NCBI GenBank assembly: GCA_966111775.1
Contig: CBHWBD010000038.1
Span: forward strand, 1-32,639
Origin: Pelomonas sp966111775
GTDB lineage: Bacteria > Pseudomonadota > Gammaproteobacteria > Burkholderiales > Burkholderiaceae_C
Length of the DNA stretch: 32,639 bases
Direction of reading: 5' to 3'
Numbering within the stretch: position 1 is the stretch's first letter; each line of letters starts with the position of its first letter. The notes beneath the pieces are model-generated. The model was not told the DNA's origin, did no database searches, and saw nothing but the letters and a program-made list of their open reading frames with translations. A program made the position numbers and the translations under genes. Below, piece by piece: positions 8,260-16,607 of this stretch.

Positions 8260-8378
8260 TCCCCCAGTTTGACCCCGCCAGGGTGGGAAATGCTGCGCAA
8301 TCCGCAGCCTATTCCCCGCTCCCAACGGGGTGGTGCGGCTTGAAAATCGGGGGAACATCCGATCACGCCGCCCTCCGC
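8260..8378 (+). promoter_or_regulatory. Structured leader upstream of the GT41 gene
   Basis: This 119-base gap contains two small hairpins: GCTGCG-caatc-CGCAGC (8292-8308) and CCCCG-ctcccaa-CGGGG (8314-8330). A GTG at 8283 could extend the following gene through it, but the extra residues have no family character and cross both dyads, so I read it as non-coding. No T-run follows either hairpin, so a terminator for the DUF1993 gene is not clear. Confidence 0.35.
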
Positions 8379-10235
8379 ATGGACATGTCGCCGCCTACCG
8401 CTGAACAGCCCCAAGGAATTGCCCTCGTCGAGCAATGGCTGGAGCTGGCCCGCAGCGGCCAATGGCCCTTGCCCCAGGTCATGGAGGCCGCCTCGCGCCT
8501 GCAGGCGGCCGGCGCCCTGGACGCCGCCGTGCTGCTTTACCAGAGCTGGGTGGCCGCCACCGCTTCGCCGCTGCGCCATGTGGCCTGCTTCAACTGGGGC
8601 GCCATCCTGGGCGAGATGCGCCGCCACACCGAGGCGGAGAACGTCTACCGCATGGCCCTGACCCTGGCGCCGACCTTCGCCCAGGCGCGTTTGAACCTCG
8701 GCCACCAGCTGGAACACCAGGGCCGCGAGGAAGAGGCCCTGGCGGAATGGCGCACGGTCTACGACAACGAGAACCCCGAAAGCGTCGGCGCCGAGCCGCT
8801 CAGCCTGCGCCTTCACGCCTTCAACAACGCCGCCCGCCTGCTGGAGCAGCTCAAGCGCTATGACGAGTCCGAGGCGTTGATGCGCCGCTCGCTGGAGCTG
8901 GACGCGCGCCAGGGCGACGTTGCCCAGCACTATGTCCACATCCGCCAGAAGCAATGCGCCTGGCCGGTCTACCAGACCTTCGGCGAGGTCACCCACAACC
9001 ATCTGCTGATGAGCACCTCGCTGCTCGGCATGCTGGACGAGAGCGACGACCCGGCCCTGCAATTGCTGACGGCCCAGCGCTTCGTGCTGGAAAAAGTCGT
9101 CAAGGTCACCGAGCCGCCCCTGCACAAGGGCCGCCAGCGCGAAGGAAAGATCCGAATAGGCTATCTGTCCGGCGACCTGCACATGCACGCCGTGGGCCTG
9201 CTGACGGCCGAGCTCTACGGGCTGCACGACAAGAGCAAATTCGAGATCCACGCCTTCAGCTGGAGCAAGGAAGACGGCACGCCGCTGCGCGCCCGCATCA
9301 AGTCGGCCTTCGACCACTACACCCCGCTGCACGGCGTGCCCGACCGTCGTGCCGCCGAGATGATTGCCGAGGCCGGCATCGACGTCCTCGTCGACCTGCA
9401 GGGCCTGACCAGCGGCGCCCGTCCGGGCATCCTGGCCTACCGTGGCGCCCCCATCCAGGTCAGCTACCTGGGCCTGCCGGCCACCTCGGCCCTGCCGGGC
9501 GTGGACTGGATCCTGGCCGACCGCTTCGTGATGCCGCAGGAGTCCCTGCCGTATCACACCGAAAAGCCCATCTACCTGCCGCACTGCTACCAGGTCAGCG
9601 ACCGCACCCGCGCCGCCAACCCGGCGCCCAGCCGTGCCGAGATGGGGCTGCCGGAAGGCGCCTTCGTCTTCTGCGCCTTCAACAACAACCACAAGATGAG
9701 CGAGCAGGTCTGGCGCTGCTGGATGCGTGTGCTGCGCCAGGTGCCCGACAGCGTGTTGTGGCTGCTGGCCGACAACCCCTTTGCCCAGGCCAACCTGACC
9801 CGTGTCGCGGTGGAAGAGGGCATCGCGCCCGAGCGCCTGGTGTTCGCGGGCCGCGCCCAGCCGGCCGACTACCTGGCCCGCTTCACGCTGGCCGACCTGT
9901 TCCTGGACACCTTCCCCTACAACGCCGGCACCACGGCCAGCGACTGCCTGTGGATGGGCACGCCCATCCTGACGCGCTCCGGCAAGACCTATATCTCCCG
10001 CATGGCCGGCAGCCTGCTGACGGCCGTCGGCCTGCCCGACCTGATCACGACCACGCTCGAGGAGTACGAGCAGCGCGCCATCCAGATCGGCAACCAGCCC
10101 GCCCGTGCGGCGTCCTACAAGCGTTACCTGGCCGAGTACGGCCACAGCTCGCCGCTGTTTGACATCCCGGCCATCGTGCGCGATATAGAGCATGAATTCG
10201 AGCGCTTGGCGCTCGATGCAAGGCAAAAGGCCTAA
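8379..10235 (+). CDS. SPINDLY/OGT-like protein glycosyltransferase (GT41)
   Basis: A 618-residue cytosolic protein of glycosyltransferase family 41. The N-terminal third (about 10-200) is TPR-like: helices such as EAENVYRMALTLAPTFAQARL and NNAARLLEQLKRYDESEALM. The catalytic part begins near 255 with IRIGYLSGDLHMHAVGLLTAE, containing the conserved His. It continues through GLTSGARPGILAYRGAPIQVSYLG and ends with the nucleotide-sugar site FLDTFPYNAGTTASDCLWMG at about 507. GT41 enzymes attach GlcNAc or related sugars to Ser/Thr (OGT, SPINDLY) or Asn (HMW1C) of proteins. The stop TAA is followed directly by the ATG of the type I exporter, so the two are almost certainly co-expressed. The start could be 8379 or 8385; neither has a good ribosome binding site. 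Confidence 0.88.
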   Translation: MDMSPPTAEQPQGIALVEQWLELARSGQWPLPQVMEAASRLQAAGALDAAVLLYQSWVAATASPLRHVACFNWGAILGEMRRHTEAENVYRMALTLAPTFAQARLNLGHQLEHQGREEEALAEWRTVYDNENPESVGAEPLSLRLHAFNNAARLLEQLKRYDESEALMRRSLELDARQGDVAQHYVHIRQKQCAWPVYQTFGEVTHNHLLMSTSLLGMLDESDDPALQLLTAQRFVLEKVVKVTEPPLHKGRQREGKIRIGYLSGDLHMHAVGLLTAELYGLHDKSKFEIHAFSWSKEDGTPLRARIKSAFDHYTPLHGVPDRRAAEMIAEAGIDVLVDLQGLTSGARPGILAYRGAPIQVSYLGLPATSALPGVDWILADRFVMPQESLPYHTEKPIYLPHCYQVSDRTRAANPAPSRAEMGLPEGAFVFCAFNNNHKMSEQVWRCWMRVLRQVPDSVLWLLADNPFAQANLTRVAVEEGIAPERLVFAGRAQPADYLARFTLADLFLDTFPYNAGTTASDCLWMGTPILTRSGKTYISRMAGSLLTAVGLPDLITTTLEEYEQRAIQIGNQPARAASYKRYLAEYGHSSPLFDIPAIVRDIEHEFERLALDARQKA

Positions 10236-12605
10236 ATGCCACGCCAGCACGACCCCTTCTTCGACGGCCAGCCGCAAGCGCCGGGCCTGCGCCTGGCCGC
10301 CAATGGCGAGCCGCCGCCGGCACCCGATCCGCTGGAAGGCCTGGCCAACCAGCCGGCCGGCGATCCGCTGCTGCAGGCCCTGTCCTGGCTGACCCGCCAC
10401 CACGGCCGGCCGCGCTCGCCCGAGTCGCTGCGCGCCGGGGCGCCGGTGGAAGGGCCGCTGGCGCCCGACGGCGCCATCCGCGTCATGCGCGAGGCCGGCT
10501 ACAACGCCGGCCTGCTGCGCAAGTCCATCGACGACATCCACGAACTGCTGCTGCCGGCCGTGCTGCTGCTCAATGGCGGCGATGCCTGCGTGCTGGTGCG
10601 CCGCCTGGACGACCCGGCCCAGGTCGCCGCCGGCAGCTGCCGTTACGAAGTCGTCTTCCCCGGCCCCGAGGCGGCCGCGGTGCCGGCCACGACCGCCGAG
10701 CTGGACCCCGAATACAGCGGCTTCATGCTGGCCGTGTCGCGCCAGGAAGCCGCCCAGGGCCAGCGCGCCGAGTCGCCGCTGCTGAAGCTGGCCGACAAGG
10801 GGCTGGAGTCGCACTGGCTGTGGGGCACGCTGAAGCGCTTCACGCCTTACTACCGCGCCTCCATGCTGGCGGCCCTGCTGTCCAATGTGCTGATGCTGGT
10901 GTCGGGCCTGGTGACGTCCGTCATCTACGACAAGGTCATCCCCCACCAGGCCATGGTCACGCTGTGGACCCTGGCCGTCGGCGCCTCGGTGGCGCTGCTG
11001 TTCGACCTGTTCGCCCGCCAGCTGCGTTCCCACCTCATCGACCTGGCCGGCCGCAAGGCCGACCTCGTCATCGGCGCCAAGCTCTACCGCCAGACCCTGG
11101 GCGTGCGCATGGAGCACAAGCCCGCGTCGGCCGGTGCCTATGCGGCCTACCTGGCCCAGGTCGAAATGGTGCGCGAGTTCTTCACCGGCGCCACGCTGTC
11201 GGCGCTGTCGGACCTGCCTTTCCTGGTCATCTTCATCGGCATGACCTTCGTCATCGGCGGGCCGCTGGGCTGGGTGCTGGTGCTGGCCGTGCCCGTCATC
11301 ATCGGTCTGTCCTGGGCCATCCAGGGCGCGCTGCGCCGGGCCATGCGCACGAACATGCAGGAGACTGCCGACCTGCACGGCACCCTCGTCGAATCCCTCG
11401 AGGGCCTGGAAGACCTGAAGACCTCGGGCGCCGAAGGCCGCTTCCTGCGCCGCTACGAGCGCACCACGGCCGTGGTGGCCGACACGGCCCTGACCTCGCG
11501 CGCGCTGTCGAGCTGGAGCATGAACCTCTCCAGCACGCTGCAGCAGGCGGTCAACCTCATCATCCTGGTCTGGGGCGTCTACCTCATCCATGACGGCGTG
11601 ATCTCGGCCGGCGCGCTGATCGGCTCGGTCATGTTCGCCAGCCGCGCCGTCGCGCCGCTGGGCAGCCTCGTCAGCCTGGCCACGCGCTACCAGGGCGCCC
11701 GCGCCGCCATGCAGGCGCTCAACCAGATGATGAATGCGCCCGTCGAGCGCGACAGCAGCCGCAACTACGTGCCGCTGTCCCAGATCAGCGGCAAGGTGGG
11801 CCTGCACGACGTCGGCTTCGCCTATCCGCCTCAGGCCCATCCCGGCCAGCAGACGACCGAGGCGGCGGCACCCAAGGTGCTGCGCAACGTCACCATGCGC
11901 CTGGAGGCCGGCGAACGCGTTGCCATCCTGGGCCGCATCGGCAGCGGCAAGTCCACCATCCTGCGCATGCTCGGCGGCCTCTACCAGCCCACCGAAGGCA
12001 TGGTGGAGGTCGACGGCATTGACCTGCGCCAGGTCGACCCGGCCGAGTACCGCGCCCGCGTCGGCTTCGTCAGCCAGGAGCCACGCCTGTTCGTCGGCAC
12101 CCTGCGCGACAACGTCATGATGGGCCGCGCCCACCTGGACGCCGGCCGCCTCGTCGAGGTGGCCAAGCTGACCGGCCTGGATCGTGTCGTCTCTTCCCAC
12201 CCCATGGGCTGGGACCTGCCCGTCGGCGAAATGGGCCAGCTGCTGTCCGGCGGCCAGCGCCAGCTCGTGGCCCTGGCCCGCGCCCTGGTCACCAAGCCGC
12301 AGATCCTGCTGATGGATGAACCCACCAGCTCCATGGACGCCCAGAGCGAAATGGCCTTCCTGCGCCAGCTGCGTGACGCGGCCGGCACGGCGACCCTGGT
12401 CGTCGTGACCCACCGCCCGGCCGTGCTGGAGCTGGTGCAGCGCATCGTCGTCGTCGACGGCGGCCGCATCGTCATGGACGGCCCGCGCGACCAGGTGCTG
12501 GCAGCCCTGTCCGGCGTGCGCCCGGCCGCTCCCGGCGCCCAGGGCGGCGAGGGCGTGCACCTGCATCCTTCCGCCCAGCCCGTGCAGCGTAGCGCCTCGG
12601 TATGA
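10236..12605 (+). CDS. Type I secretion ABC transporter (LapB/LssB-like)
   Basis: A 789-residue inner-membrane permease/ATPase. Residues about 40-140 form a C39 peptidase-like domain (DPLLQALSWLTRHHGR, then LLPAVLLLNGGDACVLV) without the catalytic Cys, as in exporters of RTX and large adhesin proteins rather than of leader-cleaved peptides. The membrane domain spans about 200-480. The nucleotide-binding domain has Walker A GRIGSGKST near 566, signature LSGGQRQ near 669, Walker B ILLMDEPTSSMD near 690 and the H-loop VTHRP. It powers export of an unfolded substrate through the HlyD and TolC partners encoded downstream. The organisation resembles LapB/LssB transporters of giant adhesins. Confidence 0.93.
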   Translation: MPRQHDPFFDGQPQAPGLRLAANGEPPPAPDPLEGLANQPAGDPLLQALSWLTRHHGRPRSPESLRAGAPVEGPLAPDGAIRVMREAGYNAGLLRKSIDDIHELLLPAVLLLNGGDACVLVRRLDDPAQVAAGSCRYEVVFPGPEAAAVPATTAELDPEYSGFMLAVSRQEAAQGQRAESPLLKLADKGLESHWLWGTLKRFTPYYRASMLAALLSNVLMLVSGLVTSVIYDKVIPHQAMVTLWTLAVGASVALLFDLFARQLRSHLIDLAGRKADLVIGAKLYRQTLGVRMEHKPASAGAYAAYLAQVEMVREFFTGATLSALSDLPFLVIFIGMTFVIGGPLGWVLVLAVPVIIGLSWAIQGALRRAMRTNMQETADLHGTLVESLEGLEDLKTSGAEGRFLRRYERTTAVVADTALTSRALSSWSMNLSSTLQQAVNLIILVWGVYLIHDGVISAGALIGSVMFASRAVAPLGSLVSLATRYQGARAAMQALNQMMNAPVERDSSRNYVPLSQISGKVGLHDVGFAYPPQAHPGQQTTEAAAPKVLRNVTMRLEAGERVAILGRIGSGKSTILRMLGGLYQPTEGMVEVDGIDLRQVDPAEYRARVGFVSQEPRLFVGTLRDNVMMGRAHLDAGRLVEVAKLTGLDRVVSSHPMGWDLPVGEMGQLLSGGQRQLVALARALVTKPQILLMDEPTSSMDAQSEMAFLRQLRDAAGTATLVVVTHRPAVLELVQRIVVVDGGRIVMDGPRDQVLAALSGVRPAAPGAQGGEGVHLHPSAQPVQRSASV

Positions 12606-12678
12606 CGCCCCCACGTTCGTTTCACGAACTGCCCCCCGAGGGGGCGCTGATGCCCTTCGGACGGCCGGGCGGCCATCA
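12606..12678 (+). repeat. Intergenic palindromic element between exporter genes
   Basis: The gap contains GTTCGT-ttc-ACGAAC (12615-12629), then GCCCCC-cga-GGGGGC (12631-12645), then an outer TGATG...CATCA pair (12648-12652 with 12674-12678). From memory this arrangement resembles a short GC-rich palindromic element found many times between genes in Burkholderiales; I could not search for copies. It sits inside the exporter operon and ends at the HlyD start codon, so it may affect mRNA stability or translation of the adaptor. Confidence 0.5.
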
Positions 12679-13878
12679 ATGAGCGCCCTGACCAAGGAAG
12701 AGGGCGTCTTCGTCAGCGCCCTGCACGCCGCGCATATCGACGAGCCCCTGCCGCGCGCGACCTGGGCCCTCTATCTGCTGTGTGCCGTCGTCACGGTGGC
12801 CATCACCTGGTCGGCCCTGGCCAAGGTGGACGAGATCACGCGCAGCGACGGCCGCATCGTGCCGGATGGCCGCGAGCAGGTCATCGCCAGCCTGGATGCC
12901 GGCATCCTGCGCGAGCTCAAGGTGCGCGAAGGCCAGGAGGTGCAGGTCGGCGAGGAACTGGTCGACCTCGACCCCACCCGCGTCGAGGCCCAGCAGAACG
13001 AAGGCCAGGCCAAGCTGCTGGCCCTGAAGGCCGCCGCCGCGCGGCTGACGGCCGAGGCCAATGGCCGCGCCAGCATCCAGTGGCCGCGCGACGTCGACGC
13101 CAAGGCCCGCTATGCCCAGGGCGAGGCCGAGTCCTTCGAGGCGCGCAAGCACCTGCTGGACGAGTCCGTCGCGGCCGTCAACCGCAGCCTCGGGCTCATC
13201 TCCAAGGAACTCAAGCTGGCCCAGGACATGTCCAAGAGCGGCCTGATGAGCGACGTGGAAGTCATGCGCCTGAACCGCCAGGTCAACGAGATCCAGCAGC
13301 AGCGCGCCGAGCGCATCTCGCGCTATCGCCAGGAGGCCAGCCAGGAGCTGGTGAGGGTGCAGAGCGAGATGGCCCAGCTCGACGAGCAGATGGTGGTGCG
13401 CCAGGACGCGCTGACCCGCACCGTGCTGAAGTCGCCCGTGCACGGCGTCGTCAAGAGCATCAAGGCCGGCACCATCGGCGGCGTCGTCGCCAGCGGCGCG
13501 CCCATCCTCGAGATCTCGCCCATCGGCCCCAAGGTGCTGGTGGAGGCGCGCATCAAGCCCAAGGACATCGGTTTCATCCGCCTGGGCCAGACGGCCGAGG
13601 TCAAGCTGGCCGGCTATGACTTCAACACCTATGGCGGCCTGGAAGGCAAGGTCACCTATATGGGTCCCGATGCCGTGACGGAGGGCGACAAGACGGGCGA
13701 GGGTCATTACCGCGTCATCGTCACCGCCGAGCGCAACAACCTGAAGTACAAGGGCGAGAAGCTGCCCGTCATCCCCGGCATGACCTCGCAGGTCGAGATC
13801 AAGACCGGCGAGCGTTCGGTGCTCAGCTATCTGCTGCGGCCGATGATGAAGTCGCAGGAAGCGCTGCGCGAGAGGTGA
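12679..13878 (+). CDS. HlyD-family type I secretion periplasmic adaptor
   Basis: A 399-residue membrane fusion protein. A short cytoplasmic N-terminus is followed by one membrane helix at about 28-47 (WALYLLCAVVTVAITWSA). A lipoyl half-motif (IVPDGREQVIASLDAGILRELKVREGQEV) comes next, then a long coiled-coil region at about 105-245 rich in Glu/Gln/Arg. The second lipoyl half (LKSPVHGVVKSI) and a beta-barrel domain follow, with the HlyD C-terminal signature (GHYRVIVTAERN, then PGMTSQVEIKTGERSVLSYLLRP). It bridges the ABC transporter to TolC. The start ATG immediately follows the intergenic palindromic element. Confidence 0.94.
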   Translation: MSALTKEEGVFVSALHAAHIDEPLPRATWALYLLCAVVTVAITWSALAKVDEITRSDGRIVPDGREQVIASLDAGILRELKVREGQEVQVGEELVDLDPTRVEAQQNEGQAKLLALKAAAARLTAEANGRASIQWPRDVDAKARYAQGEAESFEARKHLLDESVAAVNRSLGLISKELKLAQDMSKSGLMSDVEVMRLNRQVNEIQQQRAERISRYRQEASQELVRVQSEMAQLDEQMVVRQDALTRTVLKSPVHGVVKSIKAGTIGGVVASGAPILEISPIGPKVLVEARIKPKDIGFIRLGQTAEVKLAGYDFNTYGGLEGKVTYMGPDAVTEGDKTGEGHYRVIVTAERNNLKYKGEKLPVIPGMTSQVEIKTGERSVLSYLLRPMMKSQEALRER

Positions 13879-14203
13879 CGGTGCCCCTCGCCCAGCTTGC
13901 CTCGCTGTACGCGGGCAAGTCTGGTCGGTCTTGCAGACCGCGCAGTCGACGAAGCGACTGCTCTTCGGCAGGCACTGCAAGTCCACAGGACTTGCCATGT
14001 CCGGCCTCAGCCCCCGAGGGGACGGCGATGCTTGCCGGATCGACCGGCAAGCACATCGCCAGGCGGGCCGGCTCGGGAGCGGCCCAGCGCTCGGCCCGTA
14101 GAACAGCGGAGCCACCTTCGACAGAGAGCATTGAACAAGGACCGGCGTGTGCCCGCTTTTCCGGGCTTTGGGATGGGGGTCAGAATGGTCTAGTGAAGGG
14201 GCC
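13879..14203 (+). repeat. 325-base non-coding stretch packed with inverted repeats
   Basis: No convincing gene lies here. The first ~185 bases hold a row of perfect or near-perfect dyads: CTTGCCtCGC...GCGGGCAAG (13896-13919), CGGTCT-tgc-AGACCG (13926-13940), GCAGTCG-acgaag-CGACTGC (13942-13961), GCAAGTCC-aca-GGACTTGC (13977-13995) and a 15-bp stem at 14024-14060. CCCCCGAGGGG at 14011-14021 echoes the core of the 12606-12678 element. GCCCG-cttttc-CGGGC followed by TTTG (14151-14169) is weakly terminator-like. The stretch separates the adaptor gene from tolC within what otherwise looks like one operon. Confidence 0.6.
14024..14060 (+). repeat. Strong 15-bp hairpin
   Basis: GGCGATG + CTTGCCGG pairs with CCGGCAAG + CATCGCC around the loop ATCGA, with only a 2-base bulge (CA) on the 3' side. 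It is the most stable structure in the gap. No T-run follows, so it is more like an mRNA stabiliser or processing site, or part of a repeat element, than a terminator. Confidence 0.6.
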
Positions 14204-15616
14204 ATGCTGTACCCCTTCCGCCCCCTCGTTTTCATCAGCCTTGCCGTCCTCGGCCCCCTGGCTTTGGCCCAGTCGCGCCCGCCCAAGGCCGCCACGCCGC
14301 CGCCCGCTCCGGTGGCAGAAGCGCCCGCCAGCCAGGGCCGCTGCAACGAGGACGACGCCGGCCTGTCGCGCCTGGGCCGCGACATGAGCGCCCTGGAAAC
14401 CCAGAACGGCGACCCGCGCGCCGCCCTGCAGTCGCTGATCGACGCGACGCTGTCGCGCAGCAAGGCCCTGGGCGCCGTGCGCCTGCTGGCCGATGCCGCA
14501 CGCTCCGACCTCGACGAGACGCGCGCCATGAGCCTGCCGACGGCGTCGCTGAGCGTCGGCATCAACGGCATCCACCAGAGTGTCGGCAGCACGACGGTCG
14601 GCCGGGGAGGCCAGCTCAGCACGACGCTGTCGGCCGGCATGCCGGTCTGGGACTTCGGCCGCATCGCCAAGCTGACCGAATGGCGCAAGGAACTGGCCGA
14701 AGTCGCGCAGCAGGGCCAACGCAGCGCCGAGGAGCAGCTGTCGCTGAACGTCGTCACTTTGGCCCTGGACCGCAGCCGCGATGTGCTGCAGGGTCAGGTC
14801 TACACCCAGTACGTGCGCAAGATGGCCTGCCTGGTCGATGCGCTGGAGATCATCACCAAGGCCGACCGCGGCCGCGCCAGCGAGCTGGTGCAGGCGCAGA
14901 AAAGCCTGCAGCAGGCCGACCTGTCGCTGGAGCAGACCATGTCGGCCCTGCGCCAGACCGAGGTGCGCATGCGCCGCCTGGTGGGCGAGCCGTTGCCGCC
15001 CAGCATCGGCATGACGGCCCAGCTGTCGGTCATGCCCGACCTGGAGCAGATGCAGAGCGACATCCTGCTCGGCGCCGACGTCGCTCAGGCCGAGGCGCAG
15101 GCGCGCTCGCAGCGCAGCTTCGCGGAATCCGTCATCGCCGGCCAGAAGCCCAGCGTCAACCTGACCGGCAGCGCCACCGCCATGTTCCGCAGCGGCCCGG
15201 GTGAGTCACGCTCTTCCGACATCGGCGCCGGCGTGTCCGTCACCATCCCCATCCTGCAGCCCGGCGCCCACGCCCAGGCCAGCGCCGCCGTGCAGCGCTA
15301 CCGCGCCACCGTGCTGCAGCGCGACGAGGCCATCGAGGCCAAGCGCTACCGGCTGCTGGAGATGAACGAGGTCGGCATGTCCACGCTGGACCGCGCGCGC
15401 CGCATCGTCGAGATCCTGCGCAACAGCGACCGCGTGCGCGCCTCCACGCTGCAGCAATGGCAGCAGCTGGGCCGCCGCTCGCTGTTCGACGTGATGGCCG
15501 CCGAGGGCGATTACTACTCGATGCGCGTCGCCCATGTGAACGCGATGTTCGACGCCCAGCAGATCGTCGCCCTCATCTGGAGCATGGGCCGGGGCGTCGC
15601 CGCTCCTCTGCGTTAG
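14204..15616 (+). CDS. TolC-family outer membrane protein of the type I system
   Basis: A 470-residue outer-membrane efflux/secretion channel. It starts with a signal peptide (MLYPFRPLVFISLAVLGPLALA, likely cut after ALA) and a Pro/Ala-rich linker. Two TolC-type repeats follow, with long amphipathic helices: LIDATLSRSKALGAVRLLADAARSDLDETRAM at about 80-115 and a second set around 270-430, plus beta segments such as ASLSVGINGIH and VNLTGSATAMF. ATG 14204 is chosen over a longer frame beginning at GTG 14147 because it gives a proper signal peptide and follows GAAGGGG. With the ABC protein and adaptor it completes a type I secretion channel. Confidence 0.91.
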   Translation: MLYPFRPLVFISLAVLGPLALAQSRPPKAATPPPAPVAEAPASQGRCNEDDAGLSRLGRDMSALETQNGDPRAALQSLIDATLSRSKALGAVRLLADAARSDLDETRAMSLPTASLSVGINGIHQSVGSTTVGRGGQLSTTLSAGMPVWDFGRIAKLTEWRKELAEVAQQGQRSAEEQLSLNVVTLALDRSRDVLQGQVYTQYVRKMACLVDALEIITKADRGRASELVQAQKSLQQADLSLEQTMSALRQTEVRMRRLVGEPLPPSIGMTAQLSVMPDLEQMQSDILLGADVAQAEAQARSQRSFAESVIAGQKPSVNLTGSATAMFRSGPGESRSSDIGAGVSVTIPILQPGAHAQASAAVQRYRATVLQRDEAIEAKRYRLLEMNEVGMSTLDRARRIVEILRNSDRVRASTLQQWQQLGRRSLFDVMAAEGDYYSMRVAHVNAMFDAQQIVALIWSMGRGVAAPLR

Positions 15617-15653
15617 GCATACTGAAAGCCGTCACAGTTCGGGAGACCTATCG

Positions 15654-16607
15654 ATGACCGAAGGCAGCGGCTTCGTGCACTCGCACGCCCTGGTCGAATC
15701 CACGCAGATCGGGCCGCGCACGCGCATCTGGGCTTTCGTGCATGTGCTGCCGGGTGCCCGCATCGGCGCCGACTGCAATATCGCCGACCATGTCTTCATC
15801 GAGAACGAGGTCGTCGTCGGCGACCGCGTCACCCTCAAGAGCGGCGTGCATCTGTGGGACGGCGTCACGCTGGAGGACGACGTGCTGGTCGGCCCCAATG
15901 CCGCCTTCTCCAACGACCCCGCGCCGCGCAGCCGCGTCAAGCCCGCCGAGGTGCTGAAGACGCGCGTTCGCGCGGGTGCCAGCATCGGCGCCAACGCCAC
16001 CATCCGGGCCGGCGTCACCATTGGTCCGGGAGCCCTGGTCAGCGACGGCGCCGTGGTCACGCGCGACGTGCCGCCGCGGGCCATCGTCGCCGGCAACCCG
16101 GCCCACATCACCGGCTATCTGGACACGCCCGAGGTGCAGGTCGACGGCCCGACCATCTCGGCCCAGCGGCTGGGTTCCCAGCTGCCCGCCTTGCAAGCGC
16201 GGGGCGCGAAGCTTCACGCCCTGCCCAAGATCGTCGACCTGCGCGGCGCTTTGAGCTTCGGCGAGATCGGCGCCCATCTGCCGTTCACGCCGCAGCGCTT
16301 CTTCATCGTCTACGACGCACCCAGCGAAGAGGTCCGCGGCGAGCACGCCCACAAGGTCTGCCACCAGTTCCTGGTCTGCGTGAAGGGCAGTTGCACCATC
16401 GTGCTGGACGACGGCGATCGGCGCGACGAGCTGCGCCTGGACAGTGCCAAGGTCGGCCTGCACATCCCGCCCATGGTCTGGGGCATCCAGTACCGCTTCT
16501 CGCCCGATGCCGTGCTGCTGGTGCTGGCCTCGGACACCTATGACGCGGACGACTACATCCGCAACTACGACGATTTCCTGGCCGCCGTCGGCAAGACGCC
16601 CGCATGA
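15654..16607 (+). CDS. Fused sugar N-acetyltransferase / 3,4-ketoisomerase (WxcM/FdtD-like)
   Basis: A 317-residue two-domain enzyme. Residues about 1-165 are a left-handed beta-helix (hexapeptide-repeat) acyltransferase: TQIGPRTRIWAFVHVLPGARIG and similar rungs, closing with IVAGNPAHITGY. Residues about 185-315 are a cupin of the FdtA/QdtA/WxcM type (GEHAHKVCHQFLVCVKGSC, then GLHIPPMVWGIQYRFSPDAVLLVLASDTYD). Together they would isomerise dTDP-4-keto-6-deoxyglucose to the 3-keto sugar and, after transamination by the next gene product, acetylate the 3-amino group, giving dTDP-Fuc3NAc or Qui3NAc. WxcM of Xanthomonas and FdtD of Shewanella are known fusions of these activities. GGGAG precedes the ATG. 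It overlaps the next gene by 4 bases. Confidence 0.88.
   Translation: MTEGSGFVHSHALVESTQIGPRTRIWAFVHVLPGARIGADCNIADHVFIENEVVVGDRVTLKSGVHLWDGVTLEDDVLVGPNAAFSNDPAPRSRVKPAEVLKTRVRAGASIGANATIRAGVTIGPGALVSDGAVVTRDVPPRAIVAGNPAHITGYLDTPEVQVDGPTISAQRLGSQLPALQARGAKLHALPKIVDLRGALSFGEIGAHLPFTPQRFFIVYDAPSEEVRGEHAHKVCHQFLVCVKGSCTIVLDDGDRRDELRLDSAKVGLHIPPMVWGIQYRFSPDAVLLVLASDTYDADDYIRNYDDFLAAVGKTPA

Noticed and set aside
8283..8378. N-terminal extension of the GT41 protein from GTG 8283
   Set aside because: The added residues have no TPR character and the DNA contains two hairpins, so it is more likely a leader.
8244..12695. A 1483-codon open frame on the minus strand
   Set aside because: It runs exactly antisense to the GT41 and ABC exporter genes, both of which have clear motifs. 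Its composition is dominated by Gln, Ala, Gly, His and Arg with no recognisable domain, as expected for the antisense frame of very GC-rich coding DNA.
13897..14193. 98-codon plus-strand frame in the adaptor-tolC gap
   Set aside because: It runs through all the inverted repeats, lacks a ribosome binding site and has an unnatural Arg/Pro-rich composition.
12676..14757. A 693-codon minus-strand open frame over the HlyD and tolC genes
   Set aside because: Shadow of real genes; it also crosses the hairpin-rich non-coding gap, and the translation has no family character.
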